From assembly GCF_036850765.1 (NCBI RefSeq), contig NC_089490.1, forward strand, positions 129,670,522 to 129,734,521: a stretch of 64,000 bases of DNA. Direction: 5' to 3'. This DNA is from Saccopteryx bilineata. Lineage: Eukaryota > Chordata > Mammalia > Chiroptera > Emballonuridae. The first letter of the stretch is position 1. Each line of letters begins with the position of its first letter. Positions 46,397 through 57,399 of this stretch are shown in pieces. Position numbers and translations under genes: made by a program. A model generated the notes under the pieces. It saw only the letters and a program-made list of their open reading frames with translations, was not told the DNA's origin and did not search any database.

Positions 46397-47156
46397 AAAA
46401 ATAAAAATAAAAAAAATATTGCAATCCCAGAGGGGTTTGATGTGAGTTTCGGTGATATTAGATTCAAAGGAATAAATTTTAGAATCCTCAAAAATCAATC
46501 CCAGAATGGAGAATGTAAAAGTCATTGAATAGTCATAGCTATTGTAAATCTATAAAGGAATGGTTCTCAAAATATTAATCTAGAAGAAAATAGAAGGTGA
46601 AGCAATAACAAGTATGCAAAAAAAAAAAAGAGGTAAGAAGCAAGAAAAGAGTATGAGAGGGAGACAAATGGAAAGACACAGAGGCAAAGAAATAGAAAGA
46701 AGAGGGGAGAATGAGAGAAGAAAAATGAAGAGGAGAAACAATTACAAATCTGATGCCATTGGACAATTCTCAATTTAAGAACTGTCGTTTCAAATTGTTC
46801 ATATGTGCAAGACTTGGAATGAAAAGACATTTAAAAAAGGAATGAGAAATTAAATGAATGTGTAGATGTATTTGTTTAATACAAAATCCATTCATTTGAA
46901 GAGACTCACCAAGAAAGCATGTGGAACCATCTGGATAGTGATGAAAATATTCCATTTCTAATATGATTTTATTTCACAATGCTTGTCCAAATGCAAATAT
47001 TTCATATTTTGTCTTTTGTCTCGTGGGAAAATTTCCTTAGCAACAATGACTAAAGTGCTGTCCTGAATAGAAACATTTGTTGAGGCTTCACATTTGCATA
47101 TTCTCCACTCACCTCCAGACGACTGCTATGCTTGGAGTGTATCTCAGGACAGAATT
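46397..47156. other. TRIM58 3' flank / 3'UTR region
   Basis: AT-rich sequence after the TRIM58 stop (in gene direction). A minus-strand AATAAA at 46973-46968 is the nearest candidate polyadenylation signal, about 190 bases after the stop. No named repeat was recognised here. Confidence 0.45.
46968..46973 (-). promoter_or_regulatory. TRIM58: Candidate polyadenylation signal of TRIM58
   Basis: Minus-strand AATAAA about 190 bases downstream of the TRIM58 stop. It is a consensus hexamer in AT-rich sequence, but with such composition a chance match is possible, and the real signal may lie further away. Confidence 0.4.
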
Positions 47157-47746
47157 TTAAAAATGGTCATCTCTAACATTAGAAGCAGGTTCAGAATGAC
47201 CTCTGGATGCACAGCTTCCTGACTCTGCTTCTGTCATAGGCGGCAAGACAAGAGGAGTTGTGTCACAAATGAAAAAGTAAGGTCGGAGAACACCAGTGAA
47301 CAGTTGGCTGAATGTGTATATGTAAGACCCATCTGTGATGTTGTAAAAGGAGAGTTCACCTGCTTCATAGTCCAAGAAAATCCCAATGCGACGAGGCCAT
47401 TCTAGGTGCAGGAGAGGCACTGATGTGGAAGCAAGAACCATGTACTCATTCCCTTTCAGCAGCCACATGGCCCAGACTCCATTCTCAGGAGATGGTGTGG
47501 TTTCCCCCTTTCTTGGCACTGTGTCTTGACAGACTCCTAAACCCCACTCCGCTTTTTCTCCCACCACGACTTCCCAGTAATGCATGCCTGATGAGAAGTT
47601 CTGCAAACCGAGGACACAGGGCCACGTGTCAAATTGCTCTGGGTTGTTGGAGACATCCCTCCACAGTTCTCCGTCCTGCACACTGCGCAAGTCAGCAGTC
47701 AAGAGGAGGTTAGGATGTGCTGTGGCAGGGTCTAGCTGTACATCAA
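47157..47746 (-). CDS. TRIM58: TRIM58 exon 6, PRY-SPRY domain and stop
   Basis: Exon of 590 bp starting right after a TTTCACAG acceptor, completing the valine codon begun in exon 5 (phase 1). It encodes the whole PRY-SPRY module, which recognises protein partners: LDPATAHP near the start, then WEVVVGE, and LDYEAGELSFYN. It ends with TAA at 47159-47157. No frameshift is seen. Confidence 0.94.
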
Positions 47747-50700
47747 CTGTGAAAAAAAATTTATGGGACATGAAAAAGAATGGAAAAAACTAGTAAACAC
47801 TTAGCCATTATATTAAGGAGAATGGTCACAGCATTCCTCATTCTCTAACAACTCCTAGAGAAAACACAGTAAGTATTTCACCTTGCATGTCACTGAGAAT
47901 ATTCTTCACTACTTTTGGGTGTATTCCACTGCTCCTTTACATCCAGGGCTCTCATTATTGCACCACTGAAGACATAATCACCAATGCTGTGACAAAACAA
48001 GTACATGACCACTTACCTTCTTCTTGTTTACACCAAAGCACTTGGGTGCTCTGAGGAAGATCTTTTAGAATTCAAAATAAAATTTAAAACTATTTGGAAT
48101 GAGCCTGACCAAAGCAATGGGTACAGTGGATAGAACGTTGGACTGGGACGCAGAGGACACAGGTTCGAAACCCCGAGGTCGCCGGCTTGAGCGCAGGCTC
48201 ATCTCGTTTGAGCAAGGCTCACCAACTTGAGCCCAAGGTCACTGACTTGAACACGGAGTCACTCGGTCTGCTATAGCTGCACTCTCCCCCCCTCACCTGG
48301 GTCAAGGCACATATGAGAAAGCAATCAATGAACAACTAAGGTGCCGCAATAAAGAATTGATGCTTTTCATCTCTCTCCCTTCCTGTTGTCTGTCCCTATC
48401 TGTCCCTCTCTCTGTCTCTCTCTGTCTCTGTCACAAAAAAATATTTGTAATGTATTTTTTTCTTCTCAAAAACTACAAAAAATCATTAATGTGAACTACA
48501 CCACTTTCAAAGCTATATTACAGTAGTAGGTAGAATTCTGAGATAGAACCCACAACCTTCATACTCTGGTGGTACTTTTATAATTGTTAAATTCTGCAAC
48601 AAGAGGAAGATTATCTGGGTGTGTCTAATATAATTACATCAACCTTTATTTCATTTATTTATTTTCTAAGCAAGAGATAGAGAGACAAACAGACAATGAC
48701 AGACAGGCTAGAAGGGAGAGAGATGAGACGCATCAATTCTTCGTTGAGACTTCTTAGTTGTTCATTGATTGCTTTATCATATGTGCCTTGACCAGGCAGC
48801 TCTAGCAGAGGGAGTGACCCCTGATCAAGCGAGCAACCTTGGTCTCAAGCCAGTGATCATGGGGTCATGTCTATGATCTCACACTCAAGATGGAGACCCC
48901 ACATTCAAGCTGGTGAGCCTGCACCCAAGTCCAATGAGCCCATTCAAGCCAATGACCTCAAGGCTTTGAACCTGATTCCTCAGCCTCCCAGTTTGATACT
49001 CTATCCACTGCTGTGCCACTGCCTGGTCAGGCCATCAACCTTTTTTTTTTAAATTCAGAAAGTTTTCTTTGGTTATTAGGCTGGTGGCAGAAGAGATAAT
49101 CAGAAAATTTTAAATTTGATTTGTCATTGCTCGCTGTAAAGATGAAGGGGACGCCCCATGAGGAGAAAGGTAAGTGATCTCAACAAGGAAATAGAAATCT
49201 CAGTCCTACAACTACCTGGAAGTACATGATGCTAACAACCTAAGTTAGCTTGGAAGTAATTCTTCCCCAACCTTTCATAGCACCTTAGCCCTGCCACACA
49301 ACTTAATTTTGATCTTGTGAAACTGGAAACAAAGAAGCCACCTGACCTCACCTAGCAGTTTGATCTGCAGAACACTGAGCTAATAAATGAGTGTGGTTTT
49401 AAGTAGCTAAGTCTGTGACAATTTGTTAGACAGCAATAGGACATAAATACTGATACTGTAAAATCCCAATGAAGTTGATGTGAAATTTTACTTGTATACA
49501 TAATTACTACATAAATCTACATATGAAATCTCCTCAGCAAAGAAGGAAGAATGGGAAATATCCAGTGCTTTCTGAATGTTTTTTATAAGCAATCAAAAAT
49601 ATAAAATTTCATTAATATAGTTTTATTTTTAATATCACAAAAATAAATATCACTACTCCAACTGCCATTTTTATTTGTCTCTAAATCATTTCTAGTGATT
49701 TTTTTTTTTTTTGATGCTCATACCTGAGTAAGTTACACAGGTAGCATACCATTGATGCTGACCCATGAAAACACCACAAGGTGGCCATTATCATCTTCAC
49801 ATTGTAGATGATGAGACTCAGAGACAAAGACTTCATGTCACTGTTTCTCCAAACTCTAGGAACTGTAAGCAGCAGGGTCTGAACATCAATCTTGTGGGAA
49901 CATTATGCCTATTTAACATGTTATATATTACACATCATTCCTGCTCCAGGAGCCTTCTTTGTTTCATTTACAAGAAAAGAAATTATGCAGCCTGTTTCTA
50001 ACTCTGCTCTTTACCCCTTCTCTCTTAAACTCAACTTGTTCACCCTGAAAGAACTATACCCTAATTGAACCTCACGTGTCCATCTTCCCAATAATGTCCA
50101 AAGAGGTGACTAGAGTAGACATCTTAAACACCTTTTCTGTAGCACTGAACACTGTTGAGAAACCCTTTGTCTTGGAAAACCTCCCTTCTTTTTGCAAAAC
50201 AGCAGTCATTATGCTTTCCCTCCCTTTCCATTTCTCAGTCTTCTTTGCTGCTTTCTCCTCTTCTTCTTCACCACCACTGGAAAAGCCAATAGTCTCAGGA
50301 TGGAGATCTCTTCTCTCTTTCTCATTTCACTCCCACGTGTTCTTGGACTGGCTGGCTCAGTGCCTTAACTAAAATTTCAAGAATAAGCTTGCTGATTCCA
50401 AATGCATAGCTCTAGCCTAGACCTTTCTCCTAAAACTCCATATTTGTAAATTCATCTGACAACCTGACATCTACCTTTGCATATTTAATATTCTTTACAC
50501 ACTGATATGTCCAAAACCCAGCTCCCCTTCTTCCGTCTTACCTGCAGTTATACCGTCAAAGGAAACAACACTTCACTATGTCAGTTCTGGATAATTAAAC
50601 CTGGAAACTACACGAGTTCTCTCTTTCTCTGACATCTGTCTAATTGAGCAGCACATCTCCCCAACTCTATCTTCAAAATATGCCAAGATCCTGTCCACTT

Positions 50701-53700
50701 CTCAGCACCCCCACTACCAGCGCCATGTTCCAGTCCATAATGACCTCTGATTGAGGTCCCAACTGCTTTTCCCACTTCAAGACCTGCCCCTCTCTAACTG
50801 AGTCTCAGTAACAGGACGATCCCCACATAATATTAATCCAATCATGCTATTTCTCCACTTACAACACTTCACCTAATTCCTCAGTTCACTCAGAGATAAA
50901 GCATCCTGCTCAGTGGCCTGTCTACACAGTCCTGTGCTTCTCCTGACTGGGCCACCAAAGGACAGGTCTCCTCACAGCACCTGGAAGACATCTTCATATT
51001 TCTTTTTCTGGAAGTCTCTCCTCCAGATCAGATGTTTGTTGAGTTATCCCCTGGGTCAGGTCTTCCTCAATCACAAAATTCAAAAGTAGATGCCCTAGCC
51101 CCAGAACTTCTGATCACCTTTATCTTACCCCTTGTTTTCAATATTCTGTATCATCTTCTAACATTTCCTGTGTATTGAATAATTTAAGTAAATATTGGCA
51201 ACATGAGGTTGAGATTTGTAGCATTTTTGTTGTTATTCAATTATATATTCCAATGCTTAGAAAAGTGGCCAGTATAAAAAAGATACTATTTGTTGAATTG
51301 ATTAATGATTATTTAATTCTATATATGGCATTGGGAGTATGAGGACATGGATTCTGAGAGCATGATTTAAAAACATTTACACAGTTGGTATATATGAGTC
51401 TACCTATCAGAACATGGTTGAAATCATTGCACAAGACTGCTAATGCTGGGTTTTCTCACTGTGGGACAAAGCCATTTCCAATTAAGCAGTGAAACCATTA
51501 TAGAGTCATAGTTTATTTTCATTACTTGGTATAAGTTGGATTACAAAAAACACTTTAAAAATGAATCTGTGTTGTTTTAAATAATAGCATGATCAGACCA
51601 AACCAATTAATTTATGGCACCACAGTTATTCCTACATGAAAGTAACTGACTGATCATTTTTGGCTTTTTTTACTCTTTAATTTAAGCAACTCATCAAATT
51701 GACAGATAATGAGATAAAACAAACTTATTATACTCTGCAATACTTTCATACTGATGCTTTTTTCTGTTTTCAAATATGTTATGCTTAGTCTTTCAAACAA
51801 TACTGTTTTAGCATTTTATAAACAAGAAAATTCAGACTCGTTGAAACTAATGTTACTCCTGTCATAGCTACTGAGCTCACTATTCTTTTCTTTTTTAAAA
51901 TGTTTATTTCATTGACTTTTAAAGAGAGGAATGGAAAGAGCGAGAGAGAGACAAGAACATCAACCTGTTCCTATATGTGCCCTGACCAGGAATCGAACCA
52001 GCAACCTCAGTGCTTCAGGACAATTAAGCCCACTGTTCTAACCAAATGCAGTTTATATGGCATCAGCACTGTTCACACACATCCCTGTCCTCTCTCCTCT
52101 GGGCACAGTACCCTTTCCCATCCCATTACAGTTTGGCATTTCCATAGGACCAATTGCTATCAAAACTATGGTCAGGAAGCCATGTGCACTATGTTACCAT
52201 GTGTGCCCTCAGGAGCAGTGCCTGATTCACCATAAAGTCCCCCATGCTACCAGTAAGGAGGTGGGCTGCTACATGAGCTCCAGAGTGAGATGATGTGAAA
52301 CCAAACCCTTCACAATCCAGTAATAAATCAATAACACGACTTCAAAATAACATAGCTGACTTCAGTCACTAAACTTTGGGTTCTGCTTGTTACTGTACTT
52401 AACTGGTGTATGAGCAGCTAGACCCCAGGCACCATCCCTTCCAGCCCCTATCCCAAGCTCTAGAGGCAACCTACCTTGGAACTTCCTCAACATTTCTCTC
52501 ATCCCAGGGATGCGACAAACTGTCTTCAGTTCCAAGGGGATGGTCTCTGGTTCCAGCTGTGGGACACTCTTACTTCTGAGAAGAGCACAAAACCCACAGT
52601 TCTCAACATCTACCAACCTCCTCAGCCTCTCCAAACCCATCCTTAGCTTCAGAAATTAAACATACCGGATCAAGGATTCTCTCATCCCCTGGAAGTAAAA
52701 GAAAAATACAAGCAGGTGTGAGTTCGAGGCCATAACTGCTTTTGACAGACAGGGGACAAACCATGCATATCTCTTTAGGAATTATTAGTAATCACTAACT
52801 ATTAAGACAAAGTATAGGAGACATGAATCTCTCTTAATAAACACCAAAAATAGGCTGTTGTTGAATTCTTTCATGAATTTAAAATAATAGAATCAGTTTG
52901 CTTCTGTGAGAATAAAATCAGCCTACACAAAGTTTAGGTTAATTCTTATAATATCTACCAATTTAACTAGTTTCAAATTGATAAGTCTAACATTTGGATT
53001 TTTTTTTAACATTTGGATATTTTAATAGTTATATTCTGTAACAGATATATGTGGAATTAGGGTAAAAATAATCTTAAATATCTGCAGAATGTGTTTGAGA
53101 AACAGTAAAAGGTACAGACATAAAATGTTACTCTCAAGGTTTCTGTAAGGAAACCCCAAATTCCTCATTCTTTGAACCACACACCATATCTGTGTATTCA
53201 CTTTGTGAGCAGGTTCCCTAAGTCACCATTCATCTCAAAGTAGATTATTAGATAAATCAACTGCATTACATTTCTCCTCTCCCTGTAAAAAAAGTTCACT
53301 TATCAGAATAATTTTTGTAAAGTAGGAAAACAATGAATTTTACTTTTTATAGCAAGCCTTGATCTTGGCCATTGTTTGTAAAATGTAGCCTATTGATCCT
53401 ATGGAGGAAAGGGAAAGGTGAGGATGAAAATAAAAATAAATTATTTGAGTATATCCTCCCTATGACTTATATTATAAATCATTTTGACATGTATTTGGTG
53501 TTAATAAGTGCTCATTTAAATAAGTCATATTGTGACATGATAAGACAATGAATGTTATTAAAAATGCTGAAGTACATGTGTTTACCTACTATCTAAAATT
53601 AAAAAACAAAATCCTTTCTGACCTTTAGTTTTCTCACAAGGAAATATGTAGATATAGCAACGATAACAACAGTAATTTTGACTTACATATAGATATTTTG

Positions 53701-54158
53701 AAGACAAAATGAATAAAATTAAATATATTTTGTAATGACCACCATTGTGCTTAGTCACCATACTTATATGAGGATATGAATCACTTAATTTAGAGACCTA
53801 TAAATAGGCTCAGGATGGTTGGTTCAGTAGTAGAGCATTGGCCAGTATGGGATGTTTTGGGTTTGATTCCTGGTCAGGGCACATAGGAGAAGTGTCCATA
53901 TGCTTCTCCACTCCTCTCCCTCTCACTTCTCTCTCTCTCTCTCTTCCCCTCCTGCTGCTATAGCTCAACTGTAATAAATTGATCTCTAGCACTGGTGATG
54001 GATCCAAGACCTCACCTCAGGCACTAAGAAGAGCTCAGTTGCTGAGCAACAGAGCAATGCCCCAGATAGGCAGAGCAGCTCCCCCAAGTGGGCTTGCCAT
54101 CCTCTTCCCGACACATGTGGGAGTCTGTCTCTGTCTCTACCTCCCCTCCTCTCACTGA

Positions 54159-54218
<60 letters not shown>

Positions 54219-55069
54219 GGAAAGGAGGGAGGGAGGAAGAAGTCAAAGGGATGAAATAGGATAAAGGGTGTCCAGAAACTTTCTATAACAGTGGTTCTAT
54301 CCGATGACATGCATCCGTCAGTGACGGCTTTCCCAGTTCACTTGGATTAATGCCTTCCATGGAAGATTGAAATGAATGTTTCCTTCTCCCAGTTATTTTT
54401 CTATTCTATAATCCCACAGGGAATGTGAGCAAGAGGCATACAGCCCATGTATTTGACGCTGTGCCTGGAGCAGGCATGCAATATAACTCTTTGCCTTAAA
54501 TTTAATGTGAACATTCCAGCCTGGGCTATTTAAAATTTATTTACATGCTTGGCTGTTGCCTGAGACAGGTTACCAAAGATTTTCTGAATCGGCCATCTCA
54601 GAAAATGGCAATATAGTCATTGATAGATTGTGAAGTTTTAAGAAATGTTTCAGCCTTTTTCTGTTTCATGTTAAGCAAATCATCCAATTAAGTTTAATTG
54701 TTAAAAATATTTAGGTTTTTCTCTTCAGTGTGAACTATTAGGTGTGACTTTGTGGGATCTTCTGATTCTAATGCGCTTTTAGGAAGCTCAAGGGTGTCTC
54801 TCCATGTGGTTGTGTGCAGGGCACCTCCCTTGCCTCACCTGCAGCAGCCCCAGGGCAGGGAGCCCGCAGCGCTCCTCCAGCTCCTTTGCCAGCTCCTGGA
54901 AGGCCTGGCCGCGCTGAACCAGCTGCCTCTGGCAATCACGGAGTCTCCGCAGTGTGGCACGCTCCTCCTGCCCCAGTCGCCGCAGCTGCAGCTGCTCCTC
55001 CTGGGCCAGGAAGCCGCTAAACTTCTCGAACTCCAGTCTGAAGCGCTGCCTTTGCAATTCCACTTTCTC
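47157..55069 (-). CDS. TRIM58: TRIM58, tripartite-motif protein, exons 3 to 6 (coiled coil and PRY-SPRY)
   Basis: Four exons join in frame: 55069-54839 (231 bp), 52688-52666 (23 bp), 52575-52475 (101 bp) and 47746-47157 (590 bp), giving 314 codons plus TAA. The 231- and 23-bp exons have the characteristic class IV TRIM sizes. The product starts in the coiled coil (KVELQRQRFRLEFEKF). It ends in a PRY-SPRY domain with LDPATAHPNLLLTADLR, WEVVVGEKAEWGLGV and IGIFLDYEAGELSFYN, and the tail NVRDDHF. TRIM58 is an erythroid E3 ubiquitin ligase known to act on dynein; RING and B-box exons are beyond base 64000. All four exons are intact. Confidence 0.93.
48102..48441 (+). mobile_element. Ves-type SINE, sense copy
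   Basis: Starts GCCTGACCAAAGCAATGGGT, with box A-like AGTGGATAGAACG and box B GGTTCGAAACCCC, then the GCTTGAG body and a T/C-rich end. The duplication TATTTGGAATG / TATTTGTAATG flanks it. It lies in TRIM58 intron 5, antisense to the gene. Confidence 0.9.
48649..49032 (-). mobile_element. Ves-type SINE, antisense copy
   Basis: Flanked by a perfect CATCAACCTTT duplication (48638-48648 and 49033-49043). It contains TTGTTCATTGATTGCTTTAT and several CAAGCCAGTGA phrases. It lies in TRIM58 intron 5. Confidence 0.9.
49044..50130. other. TRIM58 intron 5, unannotated stretch
   Basis: AT-rich intron sequence with a T run near 49700. I see no recognisable repeat or exon between the SINE ending at 49032 and the L2-like sequence. 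Confidence 0.4.
50140..51190 (+). mobile_element. L2-like ancient LINE fragment
   Basis: Diverged sequence similar, as I remember it, to the L2 3' half: CTCCATATTTGTAAATTCAT with TATGTCCAAAACCCAGCTCC, then TTCAAAATATGCCAAGATCC and TCTCAGCACCCCCACTACC, ending ACCCCTTGTTTTCAATATTC. It is an old mammal-wide element in TRIM58 intron 5, with no open frame. Confidence 0.65.
51893..52046 (-). mobile_element. Short Ves-type SINE
   Basis: Antisense copy: T-rich tail with TTTCATTGACTTTTAAAGAG, GAGAGAGAGACAAGAACATC, then CTGACCAGGAATCGAACCAG. It lies in TRIM58 intron 5. Confidence 0.82.
52475..52575 (-). CDS. TRIM58: TRIM58 exon 5
   Basis: 101 bp between a TCTCAG acceptor and a GTAGGT donor. It encodes RSKSVPQLEPETIPLELK and ends LRKFQ plus the first base of the next codon. 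It links the coiled coil to the PRY-SPRY domain. It is separated by only a 90-bp intron from exon 4. Confidence 0.92.
52666..52688 (-). CDS. TRIM58: TRIM58 exon 4 (23-bp micro-exon)
   Basis: A 23-bp exon between TTCCAG and GTATGT on the minus strand, encoding GMRESLI plus the first two bases of the next arginine codon. This is exactly the micro-exon size found in class IV TRIM genes, and it restores the reading frame between exons 3 and 5. Confidence 0.88.
52689..53806. other. TRIM58 intron 3, unannotated part
   Basis: AT-rich intron, no repeat or exon recognised up to the SINE at 53807. Confidence 0.4.
53807..54156 (+). mobile_element. Long-body Ves-like SINE
   Basis: Starts GGCTCAGGATGGTTGGTTCA with a degenerate box B GGTTTGATTCCTGG, then the long body (CCAGATAGGCAGAGCAGCTC). 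Its A-tail has expanded into a GAAA repeat. It lies in TRIM58 intron 3. Confidence 0.85.
54157..54220. repeat. (GAAA)n microsatellite at a SINE tail
   Basis: About 15 GAAA units continuing directly from the SINE to its left. Confidence 0.95.
54839..55069 (-). CDS. TRIM58: TRIM58 exon 3, coiled coil
   Basis: 231 bp (77 codons, phase 0 at both ends) between CTTGCAG and GTGAGG on the minus strand. It encodes a charged helix, VELQRQRFRLEFEKF near the start and LPALGLLQ at the end. The coiled coil drives antiparallel dimerisation in TRIM proteins. The sequence just upstream (55070-55204) is the end of intron 2, not exon, although open. Confidence 0.93.
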
Positions 55070-55203
55070 CTGCAAGGATATGTTGAGTGCCATCAGGGCC
55101 AGGCACAGAGCCTGCTGCTGCCTTCGTGGGGCAGTGACGACCGAAAAGGCCATGTCCCTTGTGAGCTAGGCTCTCTCCGGCCCAGGGGACTCCCTGGCTC
55201 ATT

Positions 55204-56335
55204 TTAAAAACTGGTACTTCCACTTTTTATTTTTTGAGAAAATGCCACACGATTTTCCACAGTGGCTGCAAGAGTCTGCATTCCCATTAACAGGCCCAGG
55301 AAGATTTCCTTTTCTCTACACCCTCACCAGCACTTCTTGTTTGTTGATTTATTGATAATAGCCACTCTGACAGGTGTAAGGTAACAGCTCATTGTGATTT
55401 TAATTTGCATTTCTCCGATGATTAGTGACATTGAGCATTTTTTCATATGCCTGTGCCATCTATAAATCTTCTTTGGAGAAGTGTATATTCAGGTCCTTTT
55501 CACATTTTTTAATTGCATTGTTTACCTTCTTGGTGTTGAGTTTTGTTTTGTTTAGTTTTTTCTGACAGAGAGAGGGGGGGAACAGACAGGGACAGACAGA
55601 CAGGAAGAGAGAGAGATGAGAAGCATCAGTTCTTTGTTGCAGTATCTTAGTTGTTCATTGATTGCTTTCTCCTTGATGGGGGGTGGGGTTACAGCAGAGC
55701 GAGTGACCCTTTGCTCAAGCCAACGACCTTAGGCTCAAGCCAGCAACCTTGGGCTTCAAGCCAGTGACCATGGGGTCATGTCTATAATCCCACACTCAAG
55801 CCAGTGACCCCACACTCAAGCCAGATGAGATTATGCTCAAGCCAGCGACCGAGGTTTCGAACCTGGGTTCTCTGCGTCTCAGTCTGACACTCTATCCACT
55901 GTGCCACGCTTGGTCAGGCTGGTGTTGAGTTTTATAAGTTCTTTATAAATTTTGGTTATTAATTCCTTCTTATATGGAATCAAATAAGCACAATAAACTG
56001 ATGAACAAAATAGAAACAGAAGCATGGACACATGGAACGGAGAGATAGTCGTCAGAGGGGAGGGAGGGTGAAGGGACTGGATGAAAGAAAGTAAAGAGAT
56101 TATCCAAAAGACACATAACACATAGGTACAGATAACAGTGTGGAGAATAGCCAGAGGGAAAGTGGGGGTAGGTATAGGGCGGCAAAAGAGGGAATGGGGA
56201 TGGAAAAGACTTTGTATGGGGTAGGGTGTGCACAATACAGTGTACAGATGGTGTTATATTGAGTTGTACACTTGAAACCTGTATGGTTTAGCAAACCATG
56301 TCATCCCAATAAGTTAAAAATAAATTTTACAGATG
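55204..56335. mobile_element. Twin-primed inverted L1 copy, split by a SINE
   Basis: The left part (55204-55544 and 55920-55975) is L1 ORF2 C-terminus in antisense; the right part (about 55976-56335) is the L1 3' end in sense, ending in an A-rich tail. This is the same head-inverted structure as at 39475-40560. An antisense SINE lies inside the inverted half. The full-length L1-A starts at its tail. Confidence 0.83.
55545..55919 (-). mobile_element. Ves-type SINE inside the twin-primed L1
   Basis: Antisense copy with a perfect TGGTGTTGAGTTTT duplication on both sides (55531-55544 and 55920-55933). It has repeated CTCAAGCCAG phrases and a tRNA-like head. Confidence 0.92.
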
Positions 56336-56780
56336 ACGTCAGAGTAATGGCGGAGTAGGAAGCGATACCGATAAATCTCCCCCAAAACTCAACAAGATCT
56401 TCAACCAGAAACAGAAAAACCTATACTTGGAGGCTCCAGATGCTTCACAATACACCCGAAGGTATGGTCGAGTGAAAAATTGGCTAAATATATAACCAAA
56501 TCCTGAAGGAAATAGGGAGTAAGAAATGCTCCGCCTTCCTCACTAACCTAAACAGGGCGGCTTTCTCTGGTAACTGTGAATATAGAAACTGAGGCGGGCA
56601 AAGGGGGTGAATACATCCAGGCCGCGCACAAACGGCCGAACCAGGCTGTGGCATAGAGATCCTAGCGGAGGAAAAACTGATCCTGTGGCAAGCCGGGCAA
56701 TACAAGCTAACACTCGCGCCAAACCCAAACAAAGAAAGACAAGCGGGGCAGCCATTTTACCCGTTCTCCTGGTTGGTGCG

Positions 56781-57360
56781 CAGTTAGTGGGCGAGAGATC
56801 TCTTCCTAAGCCCCAGAAGTGGGTGTCTGTGTTACCCCACAGAGAGGCAGGGTCAGAGGCCTTTCTGTGGGCCAAAAGCATAATCTCTGGGCAGCCCCAG
56901 CGCCCTGGGAGAGCCGCGCACGGGAGGGAGCGAGAACTAATTCCAACGGTGGAAATTTTCCGTGCTGGTGAGGGTTTCACTCAGGGAAACGCGGCCGGCC
57001 TCATATCCTGGTGTGCGCGCGCAGATAGGTAGTGAGCGATTCCTCCGAGTGCCTCGGCAGTGCGCGCCCGTGTTATCGCACAGAGGAGCAGAGTCAGGGG
57101 CCTTTGTGTGGGCAAAAGCGGAATCTCGGGCCGCCCCAGCGCCTTGCAAAAGCCGCGCACGGGGACGGAGCGAGAGCGAATTCCAGCGCTGCAAATTTCC
57201 ATGCGGTTGGGGGTTTCACTCAGAGCGTGAGACTACTGGCCGGATATCCTGGTCTGCGCGCGCAGATAGTGAATGAGAGTTTCCTCCAAGCGCCCCGGAA
57301 GTGGGTGCCCGCCTGTGTTACCGGACAGAGTGGCAGAGCCAGAGGTCTTTGAGTGGGCGG
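56781..57360 (+). repeat. 241-bp tandem repeats in the L1-A 5'UTR
   Basis: Units begin at 56781, 57022 and 57263, exactly 241 bp apart. Each starts with CAG followed by an AGTG-like segment, and holds blocks such as GCCCCAGCGCC and GAGCCGCGCACGG. The third unit is cut after about 100 bp. The units differ at many positions, so they are not a recent duplication. In mouse L1 such monomers carry the promoter; here that is only an inference. The block is CpG-rich. Confidence 0.88.
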
Positions 57361-57399
57361 AAAGCCCGCCTGATTATTCTAGCAGCTCTGACTGACTGA

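Noticed and set aside
45898..46491. Minus-strand open frame of 197 codons
   Set aside because: It is made of the SINE plus the AT/GT microsatellite, which read as endless Tyr/Ile and Thr/His runs. Not a gene.
55070..55204. Upstream extension of TRIM58 exon 3 as an alternative first exon with its own ATG
   Set aside because: A good acceptor at 55071-55070 gives exactly the 231-bp exon expected, and the upstream sequence lacks TRIM similarity.
56607..57352. Overlapping open frames of 70-145 codons in the L1-A 5'UTR
   Set aside because: CpG-rich repeated leader sequence with few stops; no conserved protein. Explained by the 241-bp repeats.
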